Shown one piece after another: positions 33,566 to 42,092 of a stretch of DNA of 43,550 nucleotides; within the stretch, counting starts at the first letter, position 1; the number at the start of each line of letters is the position of its first letter. The notes under the pieces were generated by a model that saw only the letters and a list, made by a program, of their open reading frames with translations, did not search any database and was not told the DNA's origin. The stretch covers positions 1-43,550 of the forward strand of contig JBHOQQ010000188.1 in the NCBI GenBank assembly GCA_042408955.1. Direction: 5' to 3'. The translations under genes were made by a program, and so were the position numbers. This DNA comes from CALGSZ01 sp042408955 (GTDB lineage Bacteria; Chloroflexota; Chloroflexia; Thermomicrobiales; UBA6265).

Positions 33566-34984
33566 TTGACTACGGCAACAGGCCAAGCGCGTGCCGCGAC
33601 CATGGATAAGATTGTCGCATTGTGTAAGCGGCGCGGCTTTGTGTTCCCTGGCTCAGAGATTTATGGTGGTCTCGCCAACACGTGGGACTATGGACCGCTT
33701 GGCGTCGAGCTTAAGAACAACGTCAAGCAGCTATGGTGGCGGACCTTCGTGCATCGACGGCGGGACATTGTTGGACTCGATGCTGGAATCCTGATGCACC
33801 CGCGAGTTTGGGAAGCGTCGGGTCATGTGCTCAACTTCAATGACCCGCTCGTTGATTGCCGCACGTGCAAGGCCCGCTTTCGGGCCGATCATCTCATTGA
33901 GGAGGCGCTGGGGATACCGGCGGCTGGCATGACGCCCGAAGAAATGAGCCGCCTTCTTCGCGAGCGCAACGTCCCTTGCCCAAATTGTGGAAACCGGACC
34001 CTCACTGATGCTCGCCAATTCAACATGATGTTTCGCACGACGATCGGTCCGGTTGAGGAGACGGGCGTCGAAGTCTATTTGCGTCCGGAGACCGCGCAGG
34101 CGATGTTCGTCCAATACAAGAACATCCTGGCGACATCGCGGGTGAAGCTGCCGTTTGGCATCGCGCAAATCGGCAAGGCGTTCCGCAACGAGATTACTCC
34201 TGGCAACTTTATCTTCCGCGACATCGAATTCGAGCAGATGGAGATCGAGTACTTCGTCAAGCCAGGCGACGGCGAGCGCGCCTTCGACGAGTGGCTCGCG
34301 GCGATGCGGGATTGGATTCGCCTGATCGGCCTCAAGGAAGCACACGTTCGCATTCGCGAACACGCGCCCGAGGAGCTGTCTCACTATTCCAGCCGGACCG
34401 TTGATTTTGAGTACGACTTCCCCGCGCCGATGGGATGGAAGGAGCTCTACGGCCTAGCAAACCGAACGGACTACGATCTCTCCCGGCACCAAGAATTCAG
34501 TGGCGAAGACCTGCGCTACTTCGACCAAGAGACGGGAGAGCGCTACTTGCCTCACGTCATCGAACCGACCTTCGGCGTCGATCGGACAGTGCTCGTGGTG
34601 CTGCTCGATGCCTACGATGAGGAAGCGACAGTAGATGTCAATGGGAGACCAGACACGAGGGTTGTGCTGCGGCTGTCTCCGAAGCTTGCGCCCTACAAGG
34701 CCGCGGTGCTGCCATTGATGCGGAAGCCGGAGCTGGTGGAAGTCGCTCGCGAGCTGTTCACCGCGTTGCAGGACCAAACGCCGTACCTTGTCGATTACGA
34801 TGAAACCGCGAACATCGGCAAGCGCTACCGGCGGCAGGACGAGATCGGCACGCCGTTCTGCTTTACCATCGATTACGAGACGCTTGACGATGGGACCGTG
34901 ACCGTTCGGGATCGCGACACGATGACTCAGGAGCGCCTGGCGCTGTCTGAGGTGCCTGCCTACCTGAAGCAGCAGGTAGGCTAG
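33566..34984 (+). CDS. glyS: Glycyl-tRNA synthetase, single-chain dimeric type
   Basis: Class II synthetase charging tRNA-Gly; the alpha2 form related to archaeal/eukaryotic enzymes, not the alpha2beta2 form of proteobacteria. N-terminus IVALCKRRGFVFPGSEIYGGLANTWDYGPLG; motif 2 region FRNEITPGNFIFRDIEFEQMEIEYF; motif 3 HVIEPTFGVDRTVLVVLL; C-terminal anticodon-binding domain from about 365. CRTC (98-101) and CPNC (137-140) pairs in the insertion may form a zinc site. The length of 472 residues is normal. The start is TTG with GAGGAG six bases upstream, part of which lies inside the recombinase gene, so translation is likely coupled to it. Confidence 0.96.
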   Translation: MTTATGQARAATMDKIVALCKRRGFVFPGSEIYGGLANTWDYGPLGVELKNNVKQLWWRTFVHRRRDIVGLDAGILMHPRVWEASGHVLNFNDPLVDCRTCKARFRADHLIEEALGIPAAGMTPEEMSRLLRERNVPCPNCGNRTLTDARQFNMMFRTTIGPVEETGVEVYLRPETAQAMFVQYKNILATSRVKLPFGIAQIGKAFRNEITPGNFIFRDIEFEQMEIEYFVKPGDGERAFDEWLAAMRDWIRLIGLKEAHVRIREHAPEELSHYSSRTVDFEYDFPAPMGWKELYGLANRTDYDLSRHQEFSGEDLRYFDQETGERYLPHVIEPTFGVDRTVLVVLLDAYDEEATVDVNGRPDTRVVLRLSPKLAPYKAAVLPLMRKPELVEVARELFTALQDQTPYLVDYDETANIGKRYRRQDEIGTPFCFTIDYETLDDGTVTVRDRDTMTQERLALSEVPAYLKQQVG

Positions 34985-35060
34985 CGCTGGCACCAACACA
35001 GAGTGTGGCCTGAGCTGCAGTTTTTAAATGGCCGGCGCTGGGAGCGCGTTGAGATGCTAA

Positions 35061-35069
35061 TGGTATGAT
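35061..35069 (+). promoter_or_regulatory. Extended -10 promoter of the DUF3105 gene
   Basis: TGGTATGAT fits an extended -10 (TGn plus TATGAT). No -35 is needed for this type. It leaves a leader of about 90 bases that contains a strong purine-rich AAAGGAGAGGAGG (35107-35119) and a six-codon frame at 35134-35154. Confidence 0.4.
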
Positions 35070-35163
35070 CCCTGTCGGGCCGCGGTCGAACGGAAATCAG
35101 CCTCCAAAGGAGAGGAGGTGCGCACGGGATTCCATGCGGCGCTCCGGTCAGTGAGGAGAGAAG

Positions 35164-35958
35164 ATGGCGAAACGGGAATCACCACAAGGTGGCACGGCCG
35201 GCGCCGCTGAGCGTGGCTCGGGAGGTAAGCCGAGCGGGGCGTACGATCCCAATCCTGGACCTGCTGTCCGGGGGAAAGGACGCAGCGGCAACACGGTGGT
35301 GACGGGGAGTGGACACGTGCAGCCGAGCAGGGCGGAGCGGCGGCAGGAGCTCATCAAACGGCGCCGCGAAGAGCTACGCAAGCTTCCGGCCAAGCGGCAA
35401 CGGGAACGGCTGCTCGTCCGGATTGGATTGGCGAGCGCTGCGGTGCTGCTTGTCGGGTTGGTTGTCTTTAGCGGCGTGACCTGGCTTCGGGACCGCGAGC
35501 TGAACCAGATGCCCGACGGCGTGATGACCTTTAGCTATCAGGGAGGCCAGCACGACGATACGTACAATGCCTGGCCAGAAGTTCCTCCGGTTGGAGGCAT
35601 CCACAATAACATTTGGCAGAATTGTGGCTTCTATGACAAGCCAATCAATAGTGGCACCGCTGTGCATTCCCTGGAGCACGGAGCCGTCTGGATCACCTAC
35701 CGGTCGGACCTGCCCGCGGATCAGGTTGAAATTCTGAAGAAGATCGCAGAAGACAACAGCTACGTCATCGTTAGCCCGTACGAGGGGCTGCCGTCGCCGG
35801 TCGTCGCCACGTTCTGGAATCATCAACTGCGCCTTGACAGCGCCCAGGACAACCGGCTGAAGCAGTTCGTGCGTTTCTTCTTAGGGAAGCGATTGGATCC
35901 CAGCTACACGCCTGAGCCTGGCGCGGCCTGCTCTGGTGGTACCGACGCGACATTGTAG
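35164..35958 (+). CDS. DUF3105 membrane protein
   Basis: 264 residues. A hydrophilic Gly/Lys/Arg-rich cytoplasmic N-terminus (1-85), one transmembrane helix (about 87-108) and an outside domain (about 115-264) of the DUF3105 type. Visible hallmarks: H130, PPVGGIH (141-147), CGFYDKPI, VHSLEHGAVWITY (167-179) and WNHQLRLD. The many conserved His residues suggest metal binding, but no function is established. C154 and C255 could form a disulfide. The domain is known from actinobacteria, Chloroflexi and Deinococcus-group genomes. The ATG follows GAGGAGAG closely. A single-gene unit with its own promoter, convergent with mutY. Confidence 0.88.
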   Translation: MAKRESPQGGTAGAAERGSGGKPSGAYDPNPGPAVRGKGRSGNTVVTGSGHVQPSRAERRQELIKRRREELRKLPAKRQRERLLVRIGLASAAVLLVGLVVFSGVTWLRDRELNQMPDGVMTFSYQGGQHDDTYNAWPEVPPVGGIHNNIWQNCGFYDKPINSGTAVHSLEHGAVWITYRSDLPADQVEILKKIAEDNSYVIVSPYEGLPSPVVATFWNHQLRLDSAQDNRLKQFVRFFLGKRLDPSYTPEPGAACSGGTDATL

Positions 35959-36067
35959 ATTTCGTTTGTCGGACTAAGGCCGGGTCGCATTCACGGTGTC
36001 AATGTCGAACGCGGCGATCGGGTTGCTCCATGGCAACTCAGAACGCTCGTGCATATGGTCGTTACCC

Positions 36068-37168
36068 CTAGTTACCTGGCAAGCGGATGCGCTGGCTGCT
36101 GGGATCTGGGGTTGAGGCATCATAAGCGGGGCGGTCTTCAGCAACGGTGGCGAGTCCGTCGCGCGCAAGGCCCTCGACCAGGTCCCTCAGCCACGGCAAA
36201 TCGCGGTCGGTGAAATCTTCTCGAATCTGCTGGCCGATGGCCCGGAGGGTCAAACCCTCGGACGGGGGTGCAGCGCGCAGCGCGGCCAGGATGCGGCCGC
36301 GATACCAACGCGTTGAACCGACGAAGGGCGCCAACTCCTTTTTGCGCGCGCCAGTGGAGACTGCTTGAAGCGCGGTAAGAATTTCCGGAAACGCTTGGCA
36401 AAGCGCCTGCACCGGGCAGACTGAGCAAGCGGGTTTTCGCGCTGTGCAATGGACCGCGCCGAACTCCATGACCGCCTGGTTCCATTCCCACGCGGCGCCG
36501 GCCGGAACTGCTCGGGCGGCGATGCGAGCTAGCGTGGCTTCGCTAACGAGTGGGCGTGGTACTTCCGGTCCGACGAACACGCGATGGAGCACCCGCCGGA
36601 TATTCGTGTCCAGAAACGGAACGGCCTGTTCGAAGGCGAAACACGCGATCGCGCCGGCGGTGTACGGTCCGATTCCGGGCAAACGGCGCAGTTCTTCCAC
36701 CGTGCAGGGAAAGCGTCCTCCGTGCTGCTGGACGATGTGCTGCGCCACGCGCTGGAGATTGACTGCACGCCGGTTGTAGCCGAGCCCGCCCCATAACCGG
36801 ATGACATTGGCTGGCGAAGCCTGCGCCAGTGCCTGTATCGTCGGGAACCGCTCCAGGAAGGCGGCGTAGTACGGCAGCACGCGCTCTACTTGGGTCTGTT
36901 GCAGCATGACCTCCGCGACGAGGATGTGATACGGGTCGCGCGTCTTTCGCCACGGGAGGTCGCGGCCATGGACACGAAACCAGGAGCGGAGTCGCTCTCG
37001 GACGGTCGCAATGACCTCCGCGTCTGGCATGGCATCGCTGGCTGTGCCGGCTCGTTCCGTTTCACCCGCGGCTTCTGGTGCCGGAGTGATCCGGCCAGCT
37101 TGCTTGCGACGGCTCCTTGTTGTGGTCCGGTTATTCTGGTCGTTTGGGTCGCTTGATTTCGACGACAT
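36068..37168 (-). CDS. mutY: A/G-specific adenine DNA glycosylase
   Basis: Removes adenine mispaired with 8-oxoguanine. HhH-GPD core with catalytic E86 (VAEVMLQQTQ), the helix-hairpin-helix LPGIGPYTAGAI (163-174) and catalytic-loop D187 (FLDTNIRRV). The 4Fe-4S cluster cysteines have the standard C-x6-C-x2-C-x5-C spacing: C241, C248, C251, C257. The C-terminal part (about 270-366) is short and lacks the MutT-like domain of E. coli MutY, resembling actinobacterial forms (RWYRGRILAALR, then a winged-helix-like segment). The first 46 residues are a basic, disordered extension. The ATG lies inside the end of the frnE-like gene (38-base overlap); an ATG at 37030 is a possible later start. Confidence 0.93.
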   Translation of the reverse strand: MSSKSSDPNDQNNRTTTRSRRKQAGRITPAPEAAGETERAGTASDAMPDAEVIATVRERLRSWFRVHGRDLPWRKTRDPYHILVAEVMLQQTQVERVLPYYAAFLERFPTIQALAQASPANVIRLWGGLGYNRRAVNLQRVAQHIVQQHGGRFPCTVEELRRLPGIGPYTAGAIACFAFEQAVPFLDTNIRRVLHRVFVGPEVPRPLVSEATLARIAARAVPAGAAWEWNQAVMEFGAVHCTARKPACSVCPVQALCQAFPEILTALQAVSTGARKKELAPFVGSTRWYRGRILAALRAAPPSEGLTLRAIGQQIREDFTDRDLPWLRDLVEGLARDGLATVAEDRPAYDASTPDPSSQRIRLPGN

Positions 37169-37751
37169 AGCTCCGATCTCGGGCAGTGCGGACGAATTCT
37201 TCGAAGACGGTCATGGCTTCCTCGGCAGGAGCCGCTGGACGCATTTTGAGATACGCCGCCGCACCATTGGGAAAGACGAAGGTTGGAGTGCCAAAGACAC
37301 CGAATTGCTCTCGGCCTTCAAGGTAGTCCCTGCCGATTTCCGCGAGGAGACGGCGATCCTCAAGGTCGGAGAGAAACCGCTGCATGTCGAGCTCAGCCAA
37401 CTCGGCGGCCTCCACGAGCGTTGAACGGCGGCCGTGATCTTTCCCCTGGACGTGTTTGAGATCGAGCAGCGTGTAATGAAACCGAAGGAACGATTCCTCG
37501 CCTTGTTGCCGCGCGGCAATGGCAGCATGGAACGCATCCCGGCCGCGACTCTTGAAGTCGCTCGGTTGCTCCCACAATTTCCAGTCCGGTCCCTCCCCCG
37601 AATTGACTTGCTCCAGGGGGAAGTACCGCCAGCGAATGATGAGCCGCTCGCCAAGGTGGCGCTGAACTGCCCTCAACCAGACGGCTGCTGCGTGCACATA
37701 GGGGCAGCCGTAATCAAAGTAGACATCAAAAGCGATCACGTCCCCGTCCAA
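37131..37751 (-). CDS. FrnE-like DsbA-family protein with a single active-site cysteine
   Basis: Thioredoxin-fold protein of the DsbA/FrnE family, about 206 residues. The core begins IAFDVYFDYGCPYVHAAAVWL. The helical insertion follows, then the cis-proline motif GTPTFVF and the usual C-terminal helix. The active site reads CPYV, not CPxC, so the resolving cysteine is missing; it cannot act as an ordinary dithiol oxidase and may be an isomerase, a transferase-like enzyme or a binder. No signal peptide, so cytoplasmic. The open frame begins at a GTG at 37823, but a TTG at 37751 has AAGGAGG five bases upstream and fits the family N-terminus. It lies between coaE and mutY and overlaps mutY by 38 bases. 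Confidence 0.87.
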   Translation of the reverse strand: MDGDVIAFDVYFDYGCPYVHAAAVWLRAVQRHLGERLIIRWRYFPLEQVNSGEGPDWKLWEQPSDFKSRGRDAFHAAIAARQQGEESFLRFHYTLLDLKHVQGKDHGRRSTLVEAAELAELDMQRFLSDLEDRRLLAEIGRDYLEGREQFGVFGTPTFVFPNGAAAYLKMRPAAPAEEAMTVFEEFVRTARDRSYVVEIKRPKRPE

Positions 37752-37835
37752 GCCTTCCTCCTTGCTCGCTCCCGAACCCCGCGGGGCCGCACTTGGCGAG
37801 GCCGCGCGGGAGTTCGCTACCACTACCGCGTTGCA

Positions 37836-38501
37836 TCATTGTCTCGCGCCGTCAATCGGAGAGGAAACGCTGGCGCCTCGCTTGCCGCGCACCACCAGCG
37901 CACGATCCCAGGCTTCGGCCACTTGCCGCCGCGTCTCACTCAACGAGCCGCTGTTGTCGATGACTGCATCGACAACGCGCATCTTGGGTTTAGGGTCTGG
38001 CTGAGCGCGGATGCGCTGCAGGGCGGCTTCACGCGAGAGCTTGTTGCGTGTCATGAGCCGCTCAAGTTGAACGGTCTGGTTGCAAACAACGAGCCAAGTG
38101 ACGTCGCACAGGCTCGCGAGGCTGCTCTCCAAGAGCTTGACCGCGTCGATCGCCACTATATCCGCGTCTGCCGAGGCGACGAGGTCGCGGATTCTGGAAA
38201 CAACGGCGGGATGCGCGAGGCGCTCAAGCTCCTCCAGCGCGTAAGGATCAGCGAAAACACGGGCTCCGAGCGCCCGCCGATCAATGCCCCCATTCGGCAG
38301 CGCGATCTCAGGGCCGAAGTGGGCGATGATTTGCCTGGCGAGGGGGGAGCCGGGGGCGATGAGCTCGTGATACACCTGATCTGCATCAATCGTCTTCGCG
38401 CCCCATTCGGCAAGCCAGCGCAAAACGGTTGATTTGCCACACGCGATGTTGCCTGTGATCCCAATCACAAATGGGCGGATGGACGACGTAGGTTCAGTCA
38501 C
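37836..38501 (-). CDS. coaE: Dephospho-CoA kinase
   Basis: Phosphorylates dephospho-CoA at the 3' ribose hydroxyl, the last step of CoA synthesis. P-loop GNIACGKST (17-25 from this start), the DADQVYHELIAPGSP segment and the lid region RLMTRNKLSREAALQRIRAQ are all as in the family. The chosen start is a GTG whose GTGA overlaps the stop codon of the ABC-F gene (38498-38501), implying coupled translation and giving 221 residues. The open frame runs 16 codons further upstream, inside the ABC-F gene, without support. The frnE-like gene follows 84 bases on. Confidence 0.93.
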   Translation of the reverse strand: MTEPTSSIRPFVIGITGNIACGKSTVLRWLAEWGAKTIDADQVYHELIAPGSPLARQIIAHFGPEIALPNGGIDRRALGARVFADPYALEELERLAHPAVVSRIRDLVASADADIVAIDAVKLLESSLASLCDVTWLVVCNQTVQLERLMTRNKLSREAALQRIRAQPDPKPKMRVVDAVIDNSGSLSETRRQVAEAWDRALVVRGKRGASVSSPIDGARQ

Positions 38502-40453
38502 CGCGAGCTCGCTGCAGTGGCTTCGATCTGCGTGCTGAGCGCTTCCCACCGCGCGTAGGCATCGTCTAGCTCAGCGTGTACCCGCGCGTACTCTTCGCTG
38601 AGGCGAGCTACGGCCTCAACATCAGCGTCGATGCTTGCGACCGTTAGCGCGTCGCTCAACTCGTTGAGCTTACCTTCGAGCCGGCCAATCTCACGCTCGA
38701 TCTGGACCAAAGATTTTTGGAGATGGCCGTTGCTGGGCCGCGTCTGGGGTTGGGGCGCTGGTGCCTGCGCGGGTGCTCCGGTGGGAAGGTGGTCCCCCTT
38801 GCCGTCCTTGCTTGCTAGCTCGGGACGACGACCGAGCTGCCGCTGATAGTCGGTGTAGTTGCCGAGGTAGGTGCGGAGCACGCCATCCTCGATCGCCCAG
38901 ATTTTGGTGGCAAGACGGTCGATGAAGAACCGGTCGTGGGAGACAAAGAGGATCGTGCCATCAAAGCCAGCAAGCATGTCTTCAAGGTTCTCGCGAGCCA
39001 GCACGTCCAGGTGATTGGTCGGCTCGTCCAGCACCAAGAAATTGGCGCGCTGCAGCAACAAAAGCGCCAGAGCCAGGCGGGAGCGCTCGCCTCCTGAAAG
39101 CGCCTCAACCGGCTTGAAGACATCGTCGCCGCTGAAGAGAAACTTCCCAAGGTAGGTCCGGGCCGATTCTTCCCCCATCGCCTCTGCTTGAAAGACGAGT
39201 GAGAGGGGGGTAGAACCGGGCCGGAGCTGCTCGTGGCCTTGCGCGTAATAGCCGAGCTTCACCGCCGTGCCGAGGTGGTAGCGGCCCTTGAGGGGAGCGA
39301 CTTCGCCGGTGAGTGTGCGCAGCAGCGTGGTTTTGCCCGAGCCGTTCGGTCCAATCAATCCGATGCGGTCACCGCGCTCGATGAGGAGCTCAGGAGTGCG
39401 TACCAGCACAGTTGCCTGTCGGGCCCCGGCGTAGCCGGACTCATAACCGATGTGGAGCGGGGTCGTTGAAACAACGGTGGCGCCGCTGCGATAGGCGCTG
39501 CCGATGCGGATGCTGAACGTTTCGTGCTCTCGGGGACGCTCGATGCGTTCGAGACGGTCGAGGCGGGTCTGCCGCCCGCGGGCTTCCCTGGCGCGCTGCC
39601 CAGCCTTGTACTTCCGGATGAACTCTTCGGTCCGGGCGATGAACTCCTGTTGCTCATCATACTCCTTGAGCCGGCGAGCCATGCGCTCTTGCCGGAGCAC
39701 GACGTAGCGGCTATATGGCGCTGGGTAATCTTCGAGCCGGCCAAAGGAAAGCTCCAGGGTGCGAGTGGTCACCCGGTCGAGGAAATACCGGTCGTGAGAG
39801 ACGACGAGACATGCACCGCCCCAGCTTCGGAGAAACGATTCGAGCCACTCCAGCATCGCGAGGTCAAGATGGTTCGTTGGCTCGTCTAGCAACAGCAAAT
39901 CCGGGTCCGCCAGCAGCGCTTTCGCCAGCGCGACGCGAGTCTTTTGCCCGCCGCTAAGGTGACTAACAGGCGTGTCAAACTGGTCCAAGGTGAACCCGAG
40001 ACCTGATAAGACTTCATCGGTGCGGTGCTCGATGTCGTAGCCATCGGCGGCTTCGAACCGCGCTTGCAAGCGATCGTATTCGTGAAGCAATCGCTCAAGG
40101 TCAGGGCCGGTGGCGCCGGCCAGAGCCTGCTCAATGGCGCGCATTCGCTCCCCTGCTTCGAGCACCGGGGCGAAGGCGAGACGTGCTTCCTCTCGAAGTG
40201 AACGCTCGCTGGAGAAGCGAGCCTCCTGGGGCAGGTACGTGATGCGCAGCCCTCCCGCACGCACGACCGTCCCGCGGTCGGGATGCTCCAAGCCAGCGAT
40301 AATTCGCAAGATTGTTGATTTGCCAGCGCCGTTCATCCCAACCAGAGCGACGTGCTCGCGCTCCGCGATCTGAAAGGACACTCCCTCGAAGATGACGCGC
40401 GCGGCATAGGTCTTGGCAAGATCGGAAACAGTCAAAATCGTTGGTGCAGGCAT
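38498..40453 (-). CDS. ABC-F family ATP-binding protein
   Basis: 651 residues with two ABC ATPase domains and no membrane segment: the ABC-F type that acts on ribosomes. Domain 1: Walker A GMNGAGKST (39-47), signature LSGGQKTRVALA, Walker B LLLDEPTNHLD. Domain 2: Walker A GPNGSGKTT, signature LSGGERSRLALA, Walker B FLVLDEPTNHLD. Between them lies the charged linker (EQQEFIARTEEFIRKYKAGQRAREARG) that contacts the P-site tRNA in this family. The C-terminal part is a Pro/Gln/Ala linker and a coiled coil (about 590-651), as in Uup/YdiF-like members. Housekeeping translation is likelier than antibiotic resistance, given the operon with coaE, but both are possible. Confidence 0.93.
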   Translation of the reverse strand: MPAPTILTVSDLAKTYAARVIFEGVSFQIAEREHVALVGMNGAGKSTILRIIAGLEHPDRGTVVRAGGLRITYLPQEARFSSERSLREEARLAFAPVLEAGERMRAIEQALAGATGPDLERLLHEYDRLQARFEAADGYDIEHRTDEVLSGLGFTLDQFDTPVSHLSGGQKTRVALAKALLADPDLLLLDEPTNHLDLAMLEWLESFLRSWGGACLVVSHDRYFLDRVTTRTLELSFGRLEDYPAPYSRYVVLRQERMARRLKEYDEQQEFIARTEEFIRKYKAGQRAREARGRQTRLDRLERIERPREHETFSIRIGSAYRSGATVVSTTPLHIGYESGYAGARQATVLVRTPELLIERGDRIGLIGPNGSGKTTLLRTLTGEVAPLKGRYHLGTAVKLGYYAQGHEQLRPGSTPLSLVFQAEAMGEESARTYLGKFLFSGDDVFKPVEALSGGERSRLALALLLLQRANFLVLDEPTNHLDVLARENLEDMLAGFDGTILFVSHDRFFIDRLATKIWAIEDGVLRTYLGNYTDYQRQLGRRPELASKDGKGDHLPTGAPAQAPAPQPQTRPSNGHLQKSLVQIEREIGRLEGKLNELSDALTVASIDADVEAVARLSEEYARVHAELDDAYARWEALSTQIEATAASSR

Positions 40454-40492
40454 CGAGCATTCTCAAGTAGCATTCCGGCGATCAATCAGATG

Positions 40493-40516
40493 TGGCCCAA
40501 GGGCCAACGAAGTATA
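40493..40516 (-). promoter_or_regulatory. Probable -10 and leader palindrome of the ABC-F gene
   Basis: TATACT on the minus strand (40516-40511), followed at once by the palindrome TGGCCC-AA-GGGCCA (40493-40506 on the plus strand) at the expected transcript start. No -35 is recognisable. Confidence 0.4.
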
Positions 40517-40568
40517 GCAACATAAGCGTGGGAGACTCGCGGCCGCACCGACTGACCGGCGCGCCTCC

Positions 40569-40597
40569 TTGTTATCCGTACATACTGTACGTACACT
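40569..40597 (+). promoter_or_regulatory. lysA promoter with overlapping palindrome
   Basis: TTGTTA (40569-40574), 17 bases, TACACT (40592-40597). The perfect 10-bp palindrome TGTACGTACA (40586-40595) overlaps the -10, as a repressor site would. A similar TGTACGT dyad sits on the orphan promoter near 10290. Confidence 0.5.
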
Positions 40598-40636
40598 TGA
40601 GCAGCGAACGTCTGATCGCGAGCGAGGGGTTGTGCC

Positions 40637-41935
40637 ATGATATGGCCGGAGACGGTACAACGCGCGGACTCTGGCGAGCTGGTCATCGGAGGCTGCTCGG
40701 TGGTCGAGCTGGCCAGGCGCTTCGAAACTCCACTCTACGTGTTTGACGAGCAAACGCTCCGAAATCGAGCGCGACGGGTACGCTCGGCCTTTGAACGGGC
40801 GCATTCACGCTCGCGCGTGGTCTACGCGGCCAAGGCGTTCCTCTCGTTGCGGCTAGCGCGCCTATTGCACGAGGAAGGGCTGGGGCTCGACGTCGTCTCC
40901 GGCGGTGAGCTTTTCGCGGCGCGGCGAGCGGGGATTCCTGGCTCGGCGATTACCTTCCACGGAAACAACAAGAGTGAACGCGAGCTTCAGGAGGGGATCG
41001 CCGCCGGGGTTGGACTCTTTGCCGTGGACAACACCAACGAGCTCGTGCTGCTGGACCGGCTGGCTACCGAGGGGGCGACCCGGGTGGATATCGTGCTGCG
41101 ATTGAATCCGGGTATCGACGTGCACACGCACGACAAGATTAAAACCGGCGCTGTCGACTCGAAATTCGGCTTTCCGGTGTGGACGGGTGAAGCAGAGCAG
41201 GCTGTAGAGCTTGCCGTTCAGCGTCCTGGCCTCCGGCTCGTTGGCTACCACGTTCACCTTGGCTCGCAGCTCTTCGACGTGGCGCCGGTCGTTCATGCGA
41301 TCGAGCATGTTGTTGAGTTTGCCGCCCGGATGCGTGAGCGCTATGGAGCCGAGCTCGATGTGCTATCCCCAGGCGGTGGCTTCGGCATTGGCTACGTCGA
41401 AGGTCAGGAAGACGTGCCGATTGAGGAGTGGGCGGCGGTCATGATTGATGCGGTGCTCCATGCCACCGCAGCATGCGGATTGCCAGCGCCGGTAGTCATC
41501 GTTGAGCCGGGGCGGTGGATCGTTGGACCATCCGCCATCGCGGTCTATCGGGTTGGAGCGATCAAGGATATTCCGGGAGTGCGCCGTTATGTCGCGGTTG
41601 ACGGAGGCATGGCAGACAACATTCGGCCCGCGCTATACGGGGCACGCTACACCGCAGCGCTGGCGAACCGCACTGGTGAGGACGAACGCGAGCTGGTCAC
41701 GATTGCAGGGAAGTATTGCGAGACTGGTGATGTACTTATTCGGGATGTGGCGCTTCCGCCGTTGCGTCCTGGCGATCTGCTGGCGATTCCCGCTGCTGGG
41801 GCATACTGCCTGCCACTGGCGAGCAACTATAACCATGCGTGCCGCCCCGCGGTAATTCTTGCGCGAGATGCCCATGCCGAAGTCATCCGTCGGCGGGAAA
41901 CGTATGAGGATTTGTTAGCGTGTGAGGTGGTGTGA
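40637..41935 (+). CDS. lysA: Diaminopimelate decarboxylase
   Basis: PLP enzyme making L-lysine from meso-diaminopimelate. 432 residues, type III PLP fold. The Schiff-base lysine is K66 (VVYAAKAF); GYHVHLGSQL and the phosphate-binding LSPGGGFGIGY follow in the barrel; GRWIV and the C-terminal dimer-site motifs GKYCETGDVL (the conserved Cys-Glu) and NYNHACRP complete the active site. The ATG has GAGGGG about eight bases upstream. It has its own promoter, divergent from the ABC-F gene. The sigma factor gene follows on the same strand after about 155 bases. Confidence 0.95.
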   Translation: MIWPETVQRADSGELVIGGCSVVELARRFETPLYVFDEQTLRNRARRVRSAFERAHSRSRVVYAAKAFLSLRLARLLHEEGLGLDVVSGGELFAARRAGIPGSAITFHGNNKSERELQEGIAAGVGLFAVDNTNELVLLDRLATEGATRVDIVLRLNPGIDVHTHDKIKTGAVDSKFGFPVWTGEAEQAVELAVQRPGLRLVGYHVHLGSQLFDVAPVVHAIEHVVEFAARMRERYGAELDVLSPGGGFGIGYVEGQEDVPIEEWAAVMIDAVLHATAACGLPAPVVIVEPGRWIVGPSAIAVYRVGAIKDIPGVRRYVAVDGGMADNIRPALYGARYTAALANRTGEDERELVTIAGKYCETGDVLIRDVALPPLRPGDLLAIPAAGAYCLPLASNYNHACRPAVILARDAHAEVIRRRETYEDLLACEVV

Positions 41936-42092
41936 TGTGCGGATTGGGCGAGGCAGGAGGTTGCACCGGCCGCTCAGACGTAGTAGCGTTTCAACGGAGG
42001 GTTTTTCCGCTTCGCTGGCGCTGCACATAGGTGATTGACTGGCTGAAGACCGTGGACGTCCCCCGTCGTTGGCCCCGGAGATCTCATCAGTG

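Noticed and set aside
38498..40453. ABC-F protein as an antibiotic-resistance determinant
   Set aside because: The C-terminal coiled coil and the operon with coaE fit housekeeping Uup/YdiF-like members; nothing in the sequence points to a resistance subfamily.
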